DNA of 64,000 bases, from the NCBI GenBank assembly GCA_000727475.1, contig KL647313.1:725665-789664 (forward strand), in the 5' to 3' direction. Every line of letters starts with the position of its first letter. Positions within the stretch are counted from its first letter, which is position 1. Source of the stretch: Sarcocystis neurona. Lineage: Eukaryota > Apicomplexa > Conoidasida > Eucoccidiorida > Sarcocystidae. The position numbers and the translations under genes are program-made. This document shows positions 26,751 to 38,430 of this stretch, in pieces. The notes beneath the pieces are model-generated. The model saw only the letters and a list, made by a program, of their open reading frames with translations, was not told the origin of the DNA and ran no database searches.

Positions 26751-29700
26751 TTTCCTCGCCTTGCTGCTGTTCCTGCTGTTCCCGCCTTCCACCCCCCCAC
26801 CTCTGCTGCTCAGTCTCCCACCACTCCCCCCGCCGCTGCCGCTCATCGGCGGGTTGCTGCTGCTCGCGCTGCTCCGTCTCGTACCCACCCCACTGCCTCT
26901 GCCTTCTTCTTCTTCTTCCCCTGCCGCTGCCGAAGCTTCGCTTCTTGGGAAACGGTCCTCCTCCTCCTCTCCTATGTCTCTTCCACCTTCTCCTCTTTCT
27001 CCCCCTTCTCCTGCTATTGTTGTTGGAGCAGAGCGAACGCGCACTTCCCCTCCTGAAGGTCCTGCTGCTCCTCCTGCTGCCGCTCTCGCTGCTTCTGGTG
27101 GCGTCTGTGCTCTTCCTGCTGTCAGCGTCGCTCCCTCTGCATGCGCTGCTGCTGCGGCAGCAGCAGGAGTTCCTGCAGCTCTTTCAAACCTGCGAGACCC
27201 TGCTGCAGCAGCAGCCGCACTGGGCACTGGCGCCTGCATGGCCTGCGCGCTGCTGCATACAGCTGCAGCAGGGAAAAAAGAGGGGGGAGCAAGAAAGGAA
27301 GACGAACGAGGAGGAGGAGGACGCGGGGGAGGTGAAGGAGGCGACGCCGCAGCAGCGGTGTCTGCCGGGAGTGAAGACGCCCGAGGTGGCCTCGAAGAAG
27401 AAGCAGCAGCTGCAGGAGCCGCAGCAGCGGACGCGCGCCAAGAAGAGGATGGGAGAGAACGGCACGGCGTGGGAAGAGCAGAAGAAGAAAAGGAAGATGC
27501 GGCGGAAGGAAAAGAGAGAGAGACGCCAGCAGCTGCCTGCTGAGGTTGAGAACTCGAGCCGGGGGACTGCAACGATGCAGGAGACGTGCCCGGCCCCGCA
27601 GCAGCACTACGACGGTTGTTTCTGCTGCTGCTACTGTTGCTGTCGCTTGCTGCTGCTGCTGTTCGGCGTGGCGGGTGGAAAGAAGGGGATTCAACCGCAC
27701 GAGCAGCAGCTGGGGCCAGCGCTGCAGCAAACGGATCTGCTGCAATAGCTGCAGCAAACTGTTCTGCTGCTGCAGTAACGAGCTGCTGGGCGGCAGCACG
27801 TACCGGTGCAGCTGCCGCCTGCAGGGAAGAGAGAAAGGAAGAGTCTTCCCTTCCTAGCGACGCCACACCCGCGTCTTCCCCTGGGCCCGCAGCAGCAGAA
27901 GAATCAAAAACAGCCGCACCAGCAGCAGGACGAAAAGCAGCACCAGAAGCAGCAAGACTAGCGCGGGGCGGGGCAACTACGTCGTCCGTGGCTGACGCTT
28001 CTTCTCCTCTCCCTGCCGTGGGTGCAGCAGCGGCAGCAGAAGAAGACAGCGGGGGCGGCGGCGGGGGAGGGAAATGCAAATGCGTCGCCGGGCGGTGGGG
28101 TGCTGCAGCGGGAACCGCCGGTGATTCTGCCGCTGCTGCTGCTGCTTCACTTTGTAGCCTGCTGCTGCTGCCGCTCCTTCTCCTCTCTGTCGGCAGCGCC
28201 GAAGAAGAGAATGACAACCCCCGGCTGCTGCCAGCCGAAGAGGAGGAAGAAAACCGCTGCGGCTGCTCCGGCTCCTGTTGCTTCTCTGAAGCTTGGGAAC
28301 GCATCTCATCTATGCAGACGGCACTTGCTGCTGCAGCAGCGGCGTCTCTTCCTCGCGTCCGCCCTTCCTGATGCTCCTGCTGCTGCCCCACTCCTCCTCC
28401 AACGCGCGCAGGACTCCGCTGACAAGCGTCTGCAGCTCGAGACGCACCTGCGGCAGACGTCGCAGCAGCAGCAGTTGGCGAAGACGAATAAGCGGCAGCC
28501 GCGGAGCGAGGAGGAGGCTCAGATGGAGCAGCGGCACCAGCCCGCGACACCGAAGAAGCAGTTGCCGGCGCTGCAGGAGGAGGAGGAGGCGCCGCGTTCG
28601 AAAGAAAAGCAGGAACTGCTGTAGCAGCAGCAGGACGTTGCTGGCGCGAATGAGAGCCGCTGCCGCTGAAGCGAGACGCTGCCCACGAGAAAAAAGAATG
28701 AAGCAGCGGAGTTTCTTTTGGTTGGTCCTGCAACAAGAAATTTTCTCCCCGACGTCGCTCCTGTCTACCTCCCTCCTCTCGCTGCTGCTGCTGCTCGCGA
28801 CGTCCCGGCTGCAGCTCTGCGTGCCTGTCGCGACTTCGATATCGCTGCTGCTGCTCCCCCTGCTGCTCTCGTGCCTCCTGTTGCTGCTGCAGCGCGTGCG
28901 CCGGCAGCTGCTGCTTTTCCCGCTCTCGGCCGTGCATACGTTGAGCAGGTGGCGCCACTGCTGTTGCTGCTGCTTCTGATGCTGCTTCGGCTGCTGCAGT
29001 TGCTGCTGCAGCCGGAGAGACAATTTCAGCACCGCGTGGCAGAGTGAGACGGCGAGAGACGCCGGTCCTCCACCCGACGCAGCCTGCGCCTGCTCCGCTT
29101 CCCCTTCGCTCTTCGCTTCCTCCTCCTCCTCCTCTTTTTCTTGTTGTTGCTACTGATGCTGCGTCGTCTGGTGCTCCACTCCTTGAGAACCGATCTCCTG
29201 CTGCTTCCGCAGCGTCTGCTGCTGCTGCTTGACGCACTACCGCTGCTTCTGCGTGGTGTGTGGGATCCGGTGCCGCCCGGGTCGCTGCTGATGGTCTGCG
29301 CTGCAGTGGTGTGTGTTCTGCTGTTGCTGCTGCTGAGGCCTGCGAAGGAGCAGCTTCTCGCCGTTCGTGCCTTCTCACTTCTTCTTCTTCAGCGGCGGCT
29401 GCTACTCTTCTGCTTCTTCCTCCTGCAGCTCCTGCTCGCGCTCCTGCTGCAGCTGCTCTCCGTACTGCTGCTGCGCTCCCGCTGTCCTGGTACGAGTGGC
29501 GTTCCCGCGCGGTGCAGCAACGAGAAGCAGCAGCGACCGCCGCAGCAGCTGCAGCAGCAGCTTCAGATGAAGAGGAAGGCAGAGACAGTGACTGCGTAGA
29601 ACGCCAGCACAGCAGCAGTGGCGATCGGTCGGCACCAGCAGCCACCGGAGAACTCCTCGCTCCTCCCGCAGCAACACCAGCTGCAGGAGCCTCGGCTGTT

Positions 29701-32390
29701 GCAAGAAAACCCGCAGCCGCCCCAGCAGGCGCCGGAGCAGCAGCTCCTGCAGCAGAAACGGCAGTTGCAGTTGCGGCAGCAGGAGCAGCACTTGCAGCAG
29801 CAGAAGCAGCGACAGCAGCAGCAAGAAGTGCGTGAACTCTGCGGCTCTGTCGTCGTCCTGGCGTGGCAGCTTCCCAGCGAGAAGTAGCAGAGGCAGAGGA
29901 AGAGACAGCGGAAGCTGCTGCAGGGGAGAAGATTGAAGAGGAACGAGGAGTTGGCGCCGCCGCAGCAGCAGCGCAGGAAACGAGCGCAGCAGCAGCTGCC
30001 GTTGGTCTTGCTGTTGCTGCTGCTGCTGCGCTGCCGAAAAAGAAAGCAGCACCTGGAGGAGAGACTGCTGCTCTAGCGGCAGCACGGGAAACCGAGGAAG
30101 CGCACGTCCCTGCTGCTGCTGCTTCTCCACCTGCTGCTGCTGCTGTACACACGAACGTCGAAGACGGAAGAGAAGATGATGCTGCTACTGCTGCAGGAGC
30201 AGTACAAAGAAAACGCGGAATAACTGGTGCAGCAGCAGCAGCACAGTTGAGAGCCGAAGGAGGAGGAAACGCTGCTCCTACCCTGCTGCACTCGCTCCCC
30301 CGCTCACTTCTCGTCCCGCCGCTGCTGCTGTCGCCAGCGGAACAGGACGCACACAGGAAGGCGGCGCTACTGCTGCTGCTGGTGCTGCTGCTGCTGCTGC
30401 CACGTGGATCTGTTTTCTGCAGAGAAAAGGCAGCAGCACGCTGAACCGTCCCAGTAGACGCGTCGGAGTGAGCAGAGGCAACAGCAGCAGCTGCCACAGA
30501 AGGAGCAGCACGAGCGGGGAGAGCAGGAAGAACACGAGAAGAGGCACAGCGTAGTTCCTTCGCTGCTTCTGCTAGGCAATCATCGGTTCGCAGCAACCCA
30601 AGCGCTGCTAGTGCTCCTTCTTCTCTTCGATCGCTAGCAGCAGCAGCACAGCCGGAATGTGGGAGTGCAGCAGGACGTGCGGCAGCGCGCTGCGACGGGG
30701 CAGCAACAGCAGCAGCAGCGGCGGGAGTGATGCAAAGTGTTGCAGGCGCCTCCGTTGCAGGTAGGCTCTTGCTCGCTGCTGCTTCTTCTTTTTGCTGCTG
30801 CAGACCCCGCGCAGCTCCTTGTCGTCCTTCTGCCGTTAGCAAGCATCCCCCACCGCTGTTGCAGCAGCTGCTGCTGCTCCTCCTGTTGCTCCACCTGGTG
30901 CGACTTCTTCTCCCCGAGTTGCACGTGCTGCTGCTGCGAGGGACTGCGGCAGCGGCAATGTTGCACCGACTTTTCCCTGTGCTGCTGCTGGTTCTGCTCA
31001 CCTCCGCGCCCGACGCCGCATGCGCCTCGGTGTCGCCTGCTGCAGCGACAGCGGCTCGTCTATTTTCTCTCCCTGCTGCTCCTGCTGCTGTCGCTGTTTC
31101 TGCTCGTTCTCCTGCTGCCGGTGCCTCTGCGGCTCCTCCAGGGGTTCCCCACTCTCGGCGTCTGTAAAGATGCCACGGCAGTCGACTCTGGGCAGCAGCA
31201 GCACTGCTGTTGTTCAGGTGGAGAGCACCAGGTGGGCAACCCGCAGCTGCTGCTGCTTCTTCTTCAGGACTGTTCGCCTTCGCTGCACCACCCCTTCTCG
31301 GCGCAGCCGTTTCCTTCCGCACTGCCCGGTCCTGCAGCAACTCCCGGAGCCTGCTGCTGTCGTCCTCCCAGCTGCTGCTCTTGCCCCTACTCCTGTTGTT
31401 CCCGCTGCTCTTCTTCCTGCTGCTGCTGCCGTCGCGGCTGGTGTAGGTGGTGGGGGAAGCGGAGTTGTTAAGGCGCTTCGCACGGCTGCAGGGTGCACTG
31501 CAAGGGACAGCGTCCTCGAAAAAGAAAAAACGTGCGCCTTCCTGCTGCTGCTGCTCCTCCTCCTCCCGCACTTGCTGCTGCAGGTGGTGGCGCTGCTGTT
31601 GCTGCGGCGGACAGTCGACGGCGCGTGTCGTAGGAGAGGGGAAGGGCAGCGGCCTACGAGGACGCGAAGGAATGGAAGAGGACGAAGACGAAGACGGAAA
31701 AGCAGACACGGTCGAAGAAGAGGAGATGGACGAAGGAGCTACCAGCGGTACATGCCAACTTCTTGAGGAGCGCGCAGACGGAGAAGCAGAGGCAGCAGCT
31801 GAGATATACGAAAATTCTGCGTCTGCTCGTCGTCCACACGTGCTGCCCGTGCTGCTGCTGCTGCTGTTCGCGTCGCCAGCCCGGTGCTTCCTGCTGTGAC
31901 CGCTCTTGCTGCTGTTCCTCTTGCAGCGTCTGCTGCTGCTCCTTCTCCTACTGCCGCAGGAGTTGCTAGTCCTGCTGCTGCTCTTGCGGCTGCTGCTGTG
32001 TTCGGGACTACCACTGCTGCTGCTGCTGGCAGCGGTGGTGCTGGTGCTGTCGCCGCTGCAGCGTCCGCTGCGGTGGCTGCTGCTGCTCCTGCCGTTCGTT
32101 CTCCTGCTGCTCCTGCCGCCCGTCCGCCTGCTGCTGCTGTCTGCGTTCTTCCTGCTTCTCCTGCTCTTGGTCTTGCCGTCGTTGCTGCTGCTGCGGCTCC
32201 CGTGATGGCCTCTCCTCCCTGTGTGGCTGCTCCAGCTGCTACTGCCGCGTCTACTGCTCCTGCTGCTGCTGCTGCAGCTCTTGCTGCTGGTGCCGTAGTT
32301 CTCACGAGGATGGTGAAGAGGTAAGAAGACGTGGCTGGTGCTGAGGAACACGTGCTGCTGCGTCCTGCCGGCGTTATTTCCCATACCTAT
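26600..32390. repeat. CTG-rich (plus strand) trinucleotide domain
   Basis: Dense short runs of CTG/CTC/GCT triplets on the plus strand (CAG on the minus strand), interrupted by non-repetitive coding-like sequence. Most long plus-strand frames here (poly-Leu, poly-Ala or poly-Cys) are shadows of the minus-strand frame. At about 32390 the polarity switches to CAG on the plus strand. Confidence 0.85.
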
Positions 32391-32432
32391 CGCGCGTACC
32401 AGCAGCAGCAGCAGCACATGGGGACGCCGCAC
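26751..32432 (-). other. In-frame open extension upstream of the CHIP TPR exon (about 1,894 codons)
   Basis: The minus-strand frame of CHIP exon 1 has no stop codon from 26750 back to an ATG at 32432. The other five frames of this stretch are broken every few hundred bases. The peptide is rich in Ala, Ser, Gln, Arg, Pro and Glu, with homopolymer runs from CAG-type triplets and some non-repetitive patches (for example VCIDEMRSQASEK and NFLLQDQPKETPLLHSFF). Such extensions are common in Eimeria proteins. If translated together with CHIP the protein would be about 2,157 aa. A second ATG, reading MGNNAG, lies 16 codons in. The alternative is an unrelated upstream coding exon, or a 5' untranslated region whose frame is open by composition. 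Confidence 0.55.
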
Positions 32433-35400
32433 CAGAAGCGACGAAAGACACGCACAGCAGCTACAGGAGGAGTAAAACTGACGAGAAGAAAGAGGAGGAC
32501 GGGCGGTTCAACGGGGACCGCAGCCGCGGCAGCAGTTTCCCGAGGGACAACACGAGCTACGAGCAGCAACAACAGTAACACCTGCACCACCAGGGCTCCT
32601 GCTTCACCTGTTGCTATATGCCGAGCTGCTGCTGCTGCTGACGACACCGCCACCGCACGTCTTCAAACAACGCGAAGAACAAATTTCTGCTGCGCCCGCA
32701 GCGGAGAGGAAGACAGTCATGCGACGCAGAAACGGACGTGCAGCAGCTCGGTGCGAGCAGCAGAAAGTCACCGCAGACGCGCATGCGGCGTCGGAAGGGG
32801 AAAGAAAAAGTCACGCAGTATGCGACTGCCCACAGAGCGCTGCAGCAACAGCAGAGACACGCGTGCAGCAGCAGCAGTCGCAGCAGCAGGAGCAGTCGAG
32901 GGAGCAGCAGCAGTCGAAGTAGCAGTGGCAGCTGAACAGGGGCTGCGACGTGCACACGTGGGGTTCCACCCGACCGCGCGCGGCCCTTGAAGTAGCAGCA
33001 GCAGCAGAGGCAGAAGCGCGATGAGACGAACAGCAGAGGAAGGTCGGGCAAAGGGAGCGAAGGGGAGAATTTAAAGGGAAAAAAAGCGCTAGAAGAAAAA
33101 AGGGGACGGGCGATGAAGAAGGCGAAGAGGCGAACGCAGGGAAACCCACTAAAAAGGACGGAGGAGATGAGAGCCGGAAGGAAAGCGTGAGAGAGAAGGG
33201 AAACGCCGAAGGCAGAGGACTGCACGAGAGGGAAGCAGCAGCAGGCCACGCAACAGCAGAAGCTACTGCTGTAGGAGTCGCTGTACGGCCAGCGTGGGCA
33301 GAGGAGCAGCTGCTGCTGTCGTAGCGCCCCTGCTCCTCCTGCTGCTGCAAGCGCAGTTGCTGCGGGATCAAGATTTCTGCTGCTGTTGCAGTTGTTTCTC
33401 CTCCTTTTCCTCCTCTTCCGGAGGACGGAGTGCAGAGAACGTTCTGCTGCTGCAGCCGCTGTTGATGAACAGACGCACGGCCACTTCTGCTCCTGCATGC
33501 AGGTCTTCAGGAGCGCCGCTTCTAGTCTTTCACGCCAACCGTCGCAGTAGCGGAGGCTGGCGGCACTGCTGTTTTCGCGGCGGCGGATGTTGCAGCTGCT
33601 GTTGCAGCACTTTGCCTTGCTGCTGCTCGCAAAGAACGCAGGAGCAGAGCATAGCAGCAGCAGCACCTCCACAGCACACTGCGCTGCGCCGCCGGACTGG
33701 CGACCGTCGCTACAACAGCAGCTGCAACACACAAAGACCCGATGTCAACCTAAGAGAGCCCTATGGCTGCTGCTGCTGCTGTTTCTTCTCCTGGGGTGGT
33801 TGGTGTATACGATGTGTTTCTTGCTGATGTCACTGTCCCCGTATCTGATGCTGCGTTCCCTGCAGTCCCCCCTCGCGTGCTGGAGCTGCTGCTTTTGCTG
33901 CTGCGGTGGCAGCTGCTGCTGGAGCTCCTGTTGCACCTGTAGGCGCTGCTGTAGCTGCTGGCCGACTACCGCGTGGCTGCTGCTCCTGCAGTTGCTGCTG
34001 TCGTTAAAACCCCTCGGGGGCTCGGCGGGGAAAGCATGCGCCGCCACTCGGTGTGGCGCAGCCGGGTGTGGACAGTAGTAACAGCGGAAGGGGAGTCCCG
34101 TGCTGCTGCGGAACCTCCTCCCGCGCTGCAGGCGTAGAAGTGGCGCTGACGCAGGGCACCCCAGGAGCAGAAGAGTCAACAGCACGCGTCGAGGGAGGGC
34201 AGAGCAGCAGCAGAGAGCTCTGCAGCAGGTGGAGAGGAAGACTGCAGCGGGGAAAGCGAGTATAGCAGAGCAGCCGAACTACAAGAGGAACGACCCGACC
34301 ACGGCAGCCAGCAGGCGCGTTCACGCGGCAGCAGCAGGACCCGTCGGAAATCTGACGCTCAGGAGGATGGCGAGTTTATATGCCCCCTCCGTAGGTAATT
34401 CTGGGAGTCTACGAGCAATACTTACGCGTGAGACTGTGGGCTGATACACCAAACATCTATGCGTGTGCGTCGGCCAGCGAGGCCTTCGTGCTGCTACGCG
34501 CAGAGTCCGCAGTAGCGGTGCGTGCGTGCACCAAGGGAGAAATTCCTCGCATGCAGTGGCGGAAAAATAACCTCAATTATGGAAAAAGGTGGAGGTCGTC
34601 GCGCGCAGCAGGGGGAGGCGGCAAGACGCACAGAATCTGGGAGAGGGCGGTGGGTACTGCTCCTGTGCAGCAACACGCAACGCAGGCGGGCAGCAGCACC
34701 GAGCCGAGCAGCAGCAGGAGGAGGAAGGAAGTCGCAAACCTGCCAGGACGTCAAAAGGAGAAGATAAAAGAGAATAGAACGGAAAAAGAAGGCGTCATTC
34801 TGCTGGTGCTGTTGCTAGTGCGCAAGAAGTTGCTGCTGCGGTGTACGTACACCACGCGGGTGTGACTCGCAGCCGCGCCGTTGCTGGTGCTGTCGCTTTT
34901 CCAGCAGCCTGCAGCGGGTCGTTGTCCCCTTCGGCGCACGGCTGCTTCTTTTTCTTCTTCACTCCCCCCCGGCATCTGCAGCAGAACACCTGCTGTTGCT
35001 GGTTCTGCTTCGTCGTCACCTCTAGCTGCTGCAGCTCCCCAGCAGCAGCAAACTTTCAAAACTTGCTGCTGCCCTTACCTCCGCCTCCTCCTCTTTCTCG
35101 TGCTGCGCTCCCAGATCTGCGGGCCAGCTCCGCAGCGCGCTATTCGCATGCAATCCTGACAACGTATCCGCACAGCAACGCCAGTAGTAGTACTTGCCGC
35201 TTCTTCCCTGGGGTAGCGCGCGCGCCGCGCGAAGGGACAGCAGCAGCTGCAGCAGGGGCCGTAGAGGGCTTTGTGTGAAGAAGCAGCAGCAGCAGGGCGT
35301 CTGTGGGTGGTGTACGAGAAAGTGAACGGCCCTGTCCTAAACAGAAGGTGCGCATAGTTGTGCCCAGCGTGTGGGTGGAAGAAAGTACCGATGGGTGTCA

Positions 35401-35824
35401 CACGTCCCCTCTCACGAGACACGCTGCTCAGTTGCCTCCTCCACAAGAGTCGCGCAGCTGCAAGAAAGTGAGAGAGATGGAAGTGCGTAGTAAATAGTGC
35501 CGGCCAGAGAAGAAAACTTCTTCATGGAAGCGCTGCGGCTCGCCGGATGCACGTCTGTTTCTTCGTAGGATGGACGACTTGACAGGTGCCGCAGACCTCC
35601 TCCCGTGTGTTGGCTTCCTGTGTACGTCTTTCTCTCCACGTAGAAAGAAAGTTCCCTTCTTCCCCTGCCGTCGCAGCAAAAAATGACCCAGTCTGTGCGG
35701 AAGCCAGTTTTTACGGGCAGGCGCTACACGTTGCCACTGTCGATTATCCGTCCACATACACGCAATTACGTACATATGCCAGCTTAGAAGAACTCTCTGT
35801 CCGTCTCTTTCTTCTGTAGAGAAT

Positions 35825-36217
35825 ATGGCACGGCTCGGAGCCCCCGCACACCACCATCACCGCGGGTCCTGTCCGTAAGTAGGATAGTTTTTTCTATGTG
35901 ACGTGTACTTGTGAAAGGAGAAACAGTTTTCGTACGTGCAAGTTGGGGGAATGTGGCTTAGCGGCTCCCCGTGGAGGGGACGACGCGAAGCGAACAACCA
36001 GCGCGATGCCCAGGAGAAAGTCAGTCCCTCTACAGAGGAGATTCAGACGTGGCCAGCAGGGGGAGGACGTGCACAGCATGTGAAGGAGAAAGTGAATAAG
36101 TTTCTCTACAGAAGTCATTCACGTGGGTGTCGGGCTGTCTTCACGAGAAACGGTGACTTCGACTACGCAGCGGTGCACGTCTGCTGCTTCGCATCGGAAC
36201 ACCGGTGTACCGGGTAG
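35825..36217 (+). CDS. Weak two-exon gene candidate (101 aa)
   Basis: A pyrimidine-rich stretch ending in CTTCTGTAG is followed by ATG at 35825 and, 50 bases on, by a consensus donor (TGTCC/GTAAGT at 35874). Joining to an AG at 35960-35961 restores an open frame to TAG at 36217 (306 nt in all). The second exon carries patches such as QEKVSPSTEEIQTWPAGGG and GDFDYAAVHVCCF. The acceptor has a poor pyrimidine tract and other frames across the same junction are also open. I recognise no family. It could equally be a terminal exon of a gene whose start lies upstream. Confidence 0.22.
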
Positions 36218-37579
36218 GGGAAAAAGAGAGAGGGACACACGCAGGGGAGGGGATGTTCACTTACATACGCATATTTAGACGTTTATGTGGGGATGGAGAA
36301 GAAGAGAGAGCGGGAGAGACACGGGGGACGGGGTGTTCACGGCAAAAGCGAAGGGGAGGGGGGGGACCTGTTCGGGATCAAATTTCTCCGCTTCCTCATC
36401 ATTGTAATGGGCACTGCCTTGTGCATCCCTCGGCGACCGTTATGCTCTTCGCGTGGCGTCGTCGCTGCTGCTTTCCCCTGCACGCTGCTAGTTTTTTCCT
36501 GGCCTATCTCCTCCTTAGTTGCTGGTCACGGCATTGCGCGTGAGTTGACGCAGATGCAAGCACAGGTGCGCATATACGTGTCGGCGCAAAATATATACAT
36601 TTGATCTGCATAGATGTAATATATGTATGAACTCCACTCAGAGGGAAAAAGAGAGCGGAAGTGAGCGCGAAGAAAGCGCTGCTTTTCTGTTCCCGTGTGT
36701 CTCGGTCATATGAACGTACTGTAGCTCCCTCGGTACACCAGTATAGATAACTACAGATACAAATACAGACAAATACACGCAAACAGGTATAGCCACGCCA
36801 TAAAGCCTCCGCGTACCCCTAGGCTCATGTGTGCACACGTATCCAACGTTTCTTACTGCACCTATCTATACATGTATGCATATATTATATACATATATAT
36901 GTATATATATATATATATATATATGCATGTATATGTACGCACACACGGGCGTACACTACCCCTATGTAGTGTACAGACAGTGCTCTATACAAGTCGCAAA
37001 ATGGGACGAGGTGAACCTGCGTGCGTCTTGGCAGAGACCCGCTGAATACCTACGCGCGCGCAGTTCTGATGAAACCGCAGCAGCCAAGGAGGCTGCATCT
37101 CTGTGTGTGCTGCTGCGCGGATGTTCATACCACGGTATGCTTGCGTGCGATATATCGGATCTACAAAGCACTAGGTGCACTTGCTGGAGGACAGGCGCAG
37201 ATGAGTTTAAGTGTTTAGTCGTGTCTACCTGTACATATTCGTATATACTCGCAAACCCTGGCAGCTCACACACGTGTGTTCACTGCCGTATAGAACGTAC
37301 AAAGACGTGTCCGCACGTACATGTATAAATGTAACAGCAGACGTGTGGACGACAGCTTGTTACATATAAATGCATACATGCGCATGTACGTACATACATA
37401 ACAGCGACTGCCGCAGCTGGCAACTCACACACTTCTACGCATCCACGTAATAAACATCGAAACACGCATCTACATGTATAAATGTCACAGCAGAGGTGTA
37501 GACAAGTACCTGTTATATATACGTGCACGTACATGTATATGCACGTAGATACATAGCAGCGAACGTGTATGGAAGTGCT

Positions 37580-37580
<1 letters not shown>

Positions 37581-37617
<37 letters not shown>
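37581..37617. repeat. (TA)n microsatellite
   Basis: An uninterrupted TA run of about 36 bp, among the longest of the window. Confidence 0.9.
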
Positions 37618-37623
<6 letters not shown>

Positions 37624-38329
37624 GCACAAGCGTGTTATGTGTATCCCCGCAGGTCAAGGCAGCGCTTGGACCGCTTTTGTAGTGGAGCAGTAGATACATA
37701 GTGGCGAAAGTGTACACACGTGTTTACATACATATATGTGTACATGTGTACACACACAGAAACGTGTGATACTTATCACCCTGGGTAGGAGCAGCGGCAC
37801 ACTACTGCTGGCTCACCCTAAGTAAAGGCAGCGACACAATGCACTGCCATTTGCAGAAAGTGCTGGTCCGCCCAGGGGGTGCAGCAGAGCATTTGACAGC
37901 CCTGTGGCAAGGACAGCACCTGAACCATTTGTCACTGACAGAGAAGTAGCTGCCCTTAAGAACAGCAGCAGGATCTATACAGTGCAGCTGCAATATAAAG
38001 CAGCCGCCGCTGCTGGTGCACCACGTGGCGGCTAGATCCACCAGCCAAAAAAAAGTGTCAATGCTATTGCCACTTCGACTACTATTGAGGCATAGTGGTA
38101 GGAGAAGCGGCACTAGCAGCAGCAGGCACAGACACGCCCGCCACGAGCAATAGGAAAGGGCTACCACTAGCAGCAACCATGGGCGCTAGCACACCAGTAT
38201 CCGTGAGACTACTCCACCTCCTGCTAGGGTACCCGTATTCCCGCTCCGTCGCTTGCTACTAACTGTATTACTGCCCCTACGAATAGAACGAACATCAGGA
38301 CCAGAAGTAGCCGTTTTGGCTCGCTGTAG

Positions 38330-38430
38330 GTAGTAGCAGCAGCAGCAGTGCGAGTCTGTGCAGTGGGACCCTGTGCAGTAGCAGCAGCAGTGCGAGCCTG
38401 TGCAGTAGCAGCAGCAGCAGCAGATGCATT
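38330..38430. repeat. CAG-type minisatellite
   Basis: A unit built of (AGC)n, GTGCGAG(T/C)CTGTGCAGT and further AGC triplets is repeated at least twice, embedded in degenerate AGT/AGC triplets. Confidence 0.7.

Noticed and set aside
26662..32205. Plus-strand poly-Leu, poly-Ala, poly-Cys and poly-Arg frames opposite the CHIP extension
   Set aside because: Each is broken every few hundred bases and mirrors the CAG-type minus-strand frame; none contains a domain.
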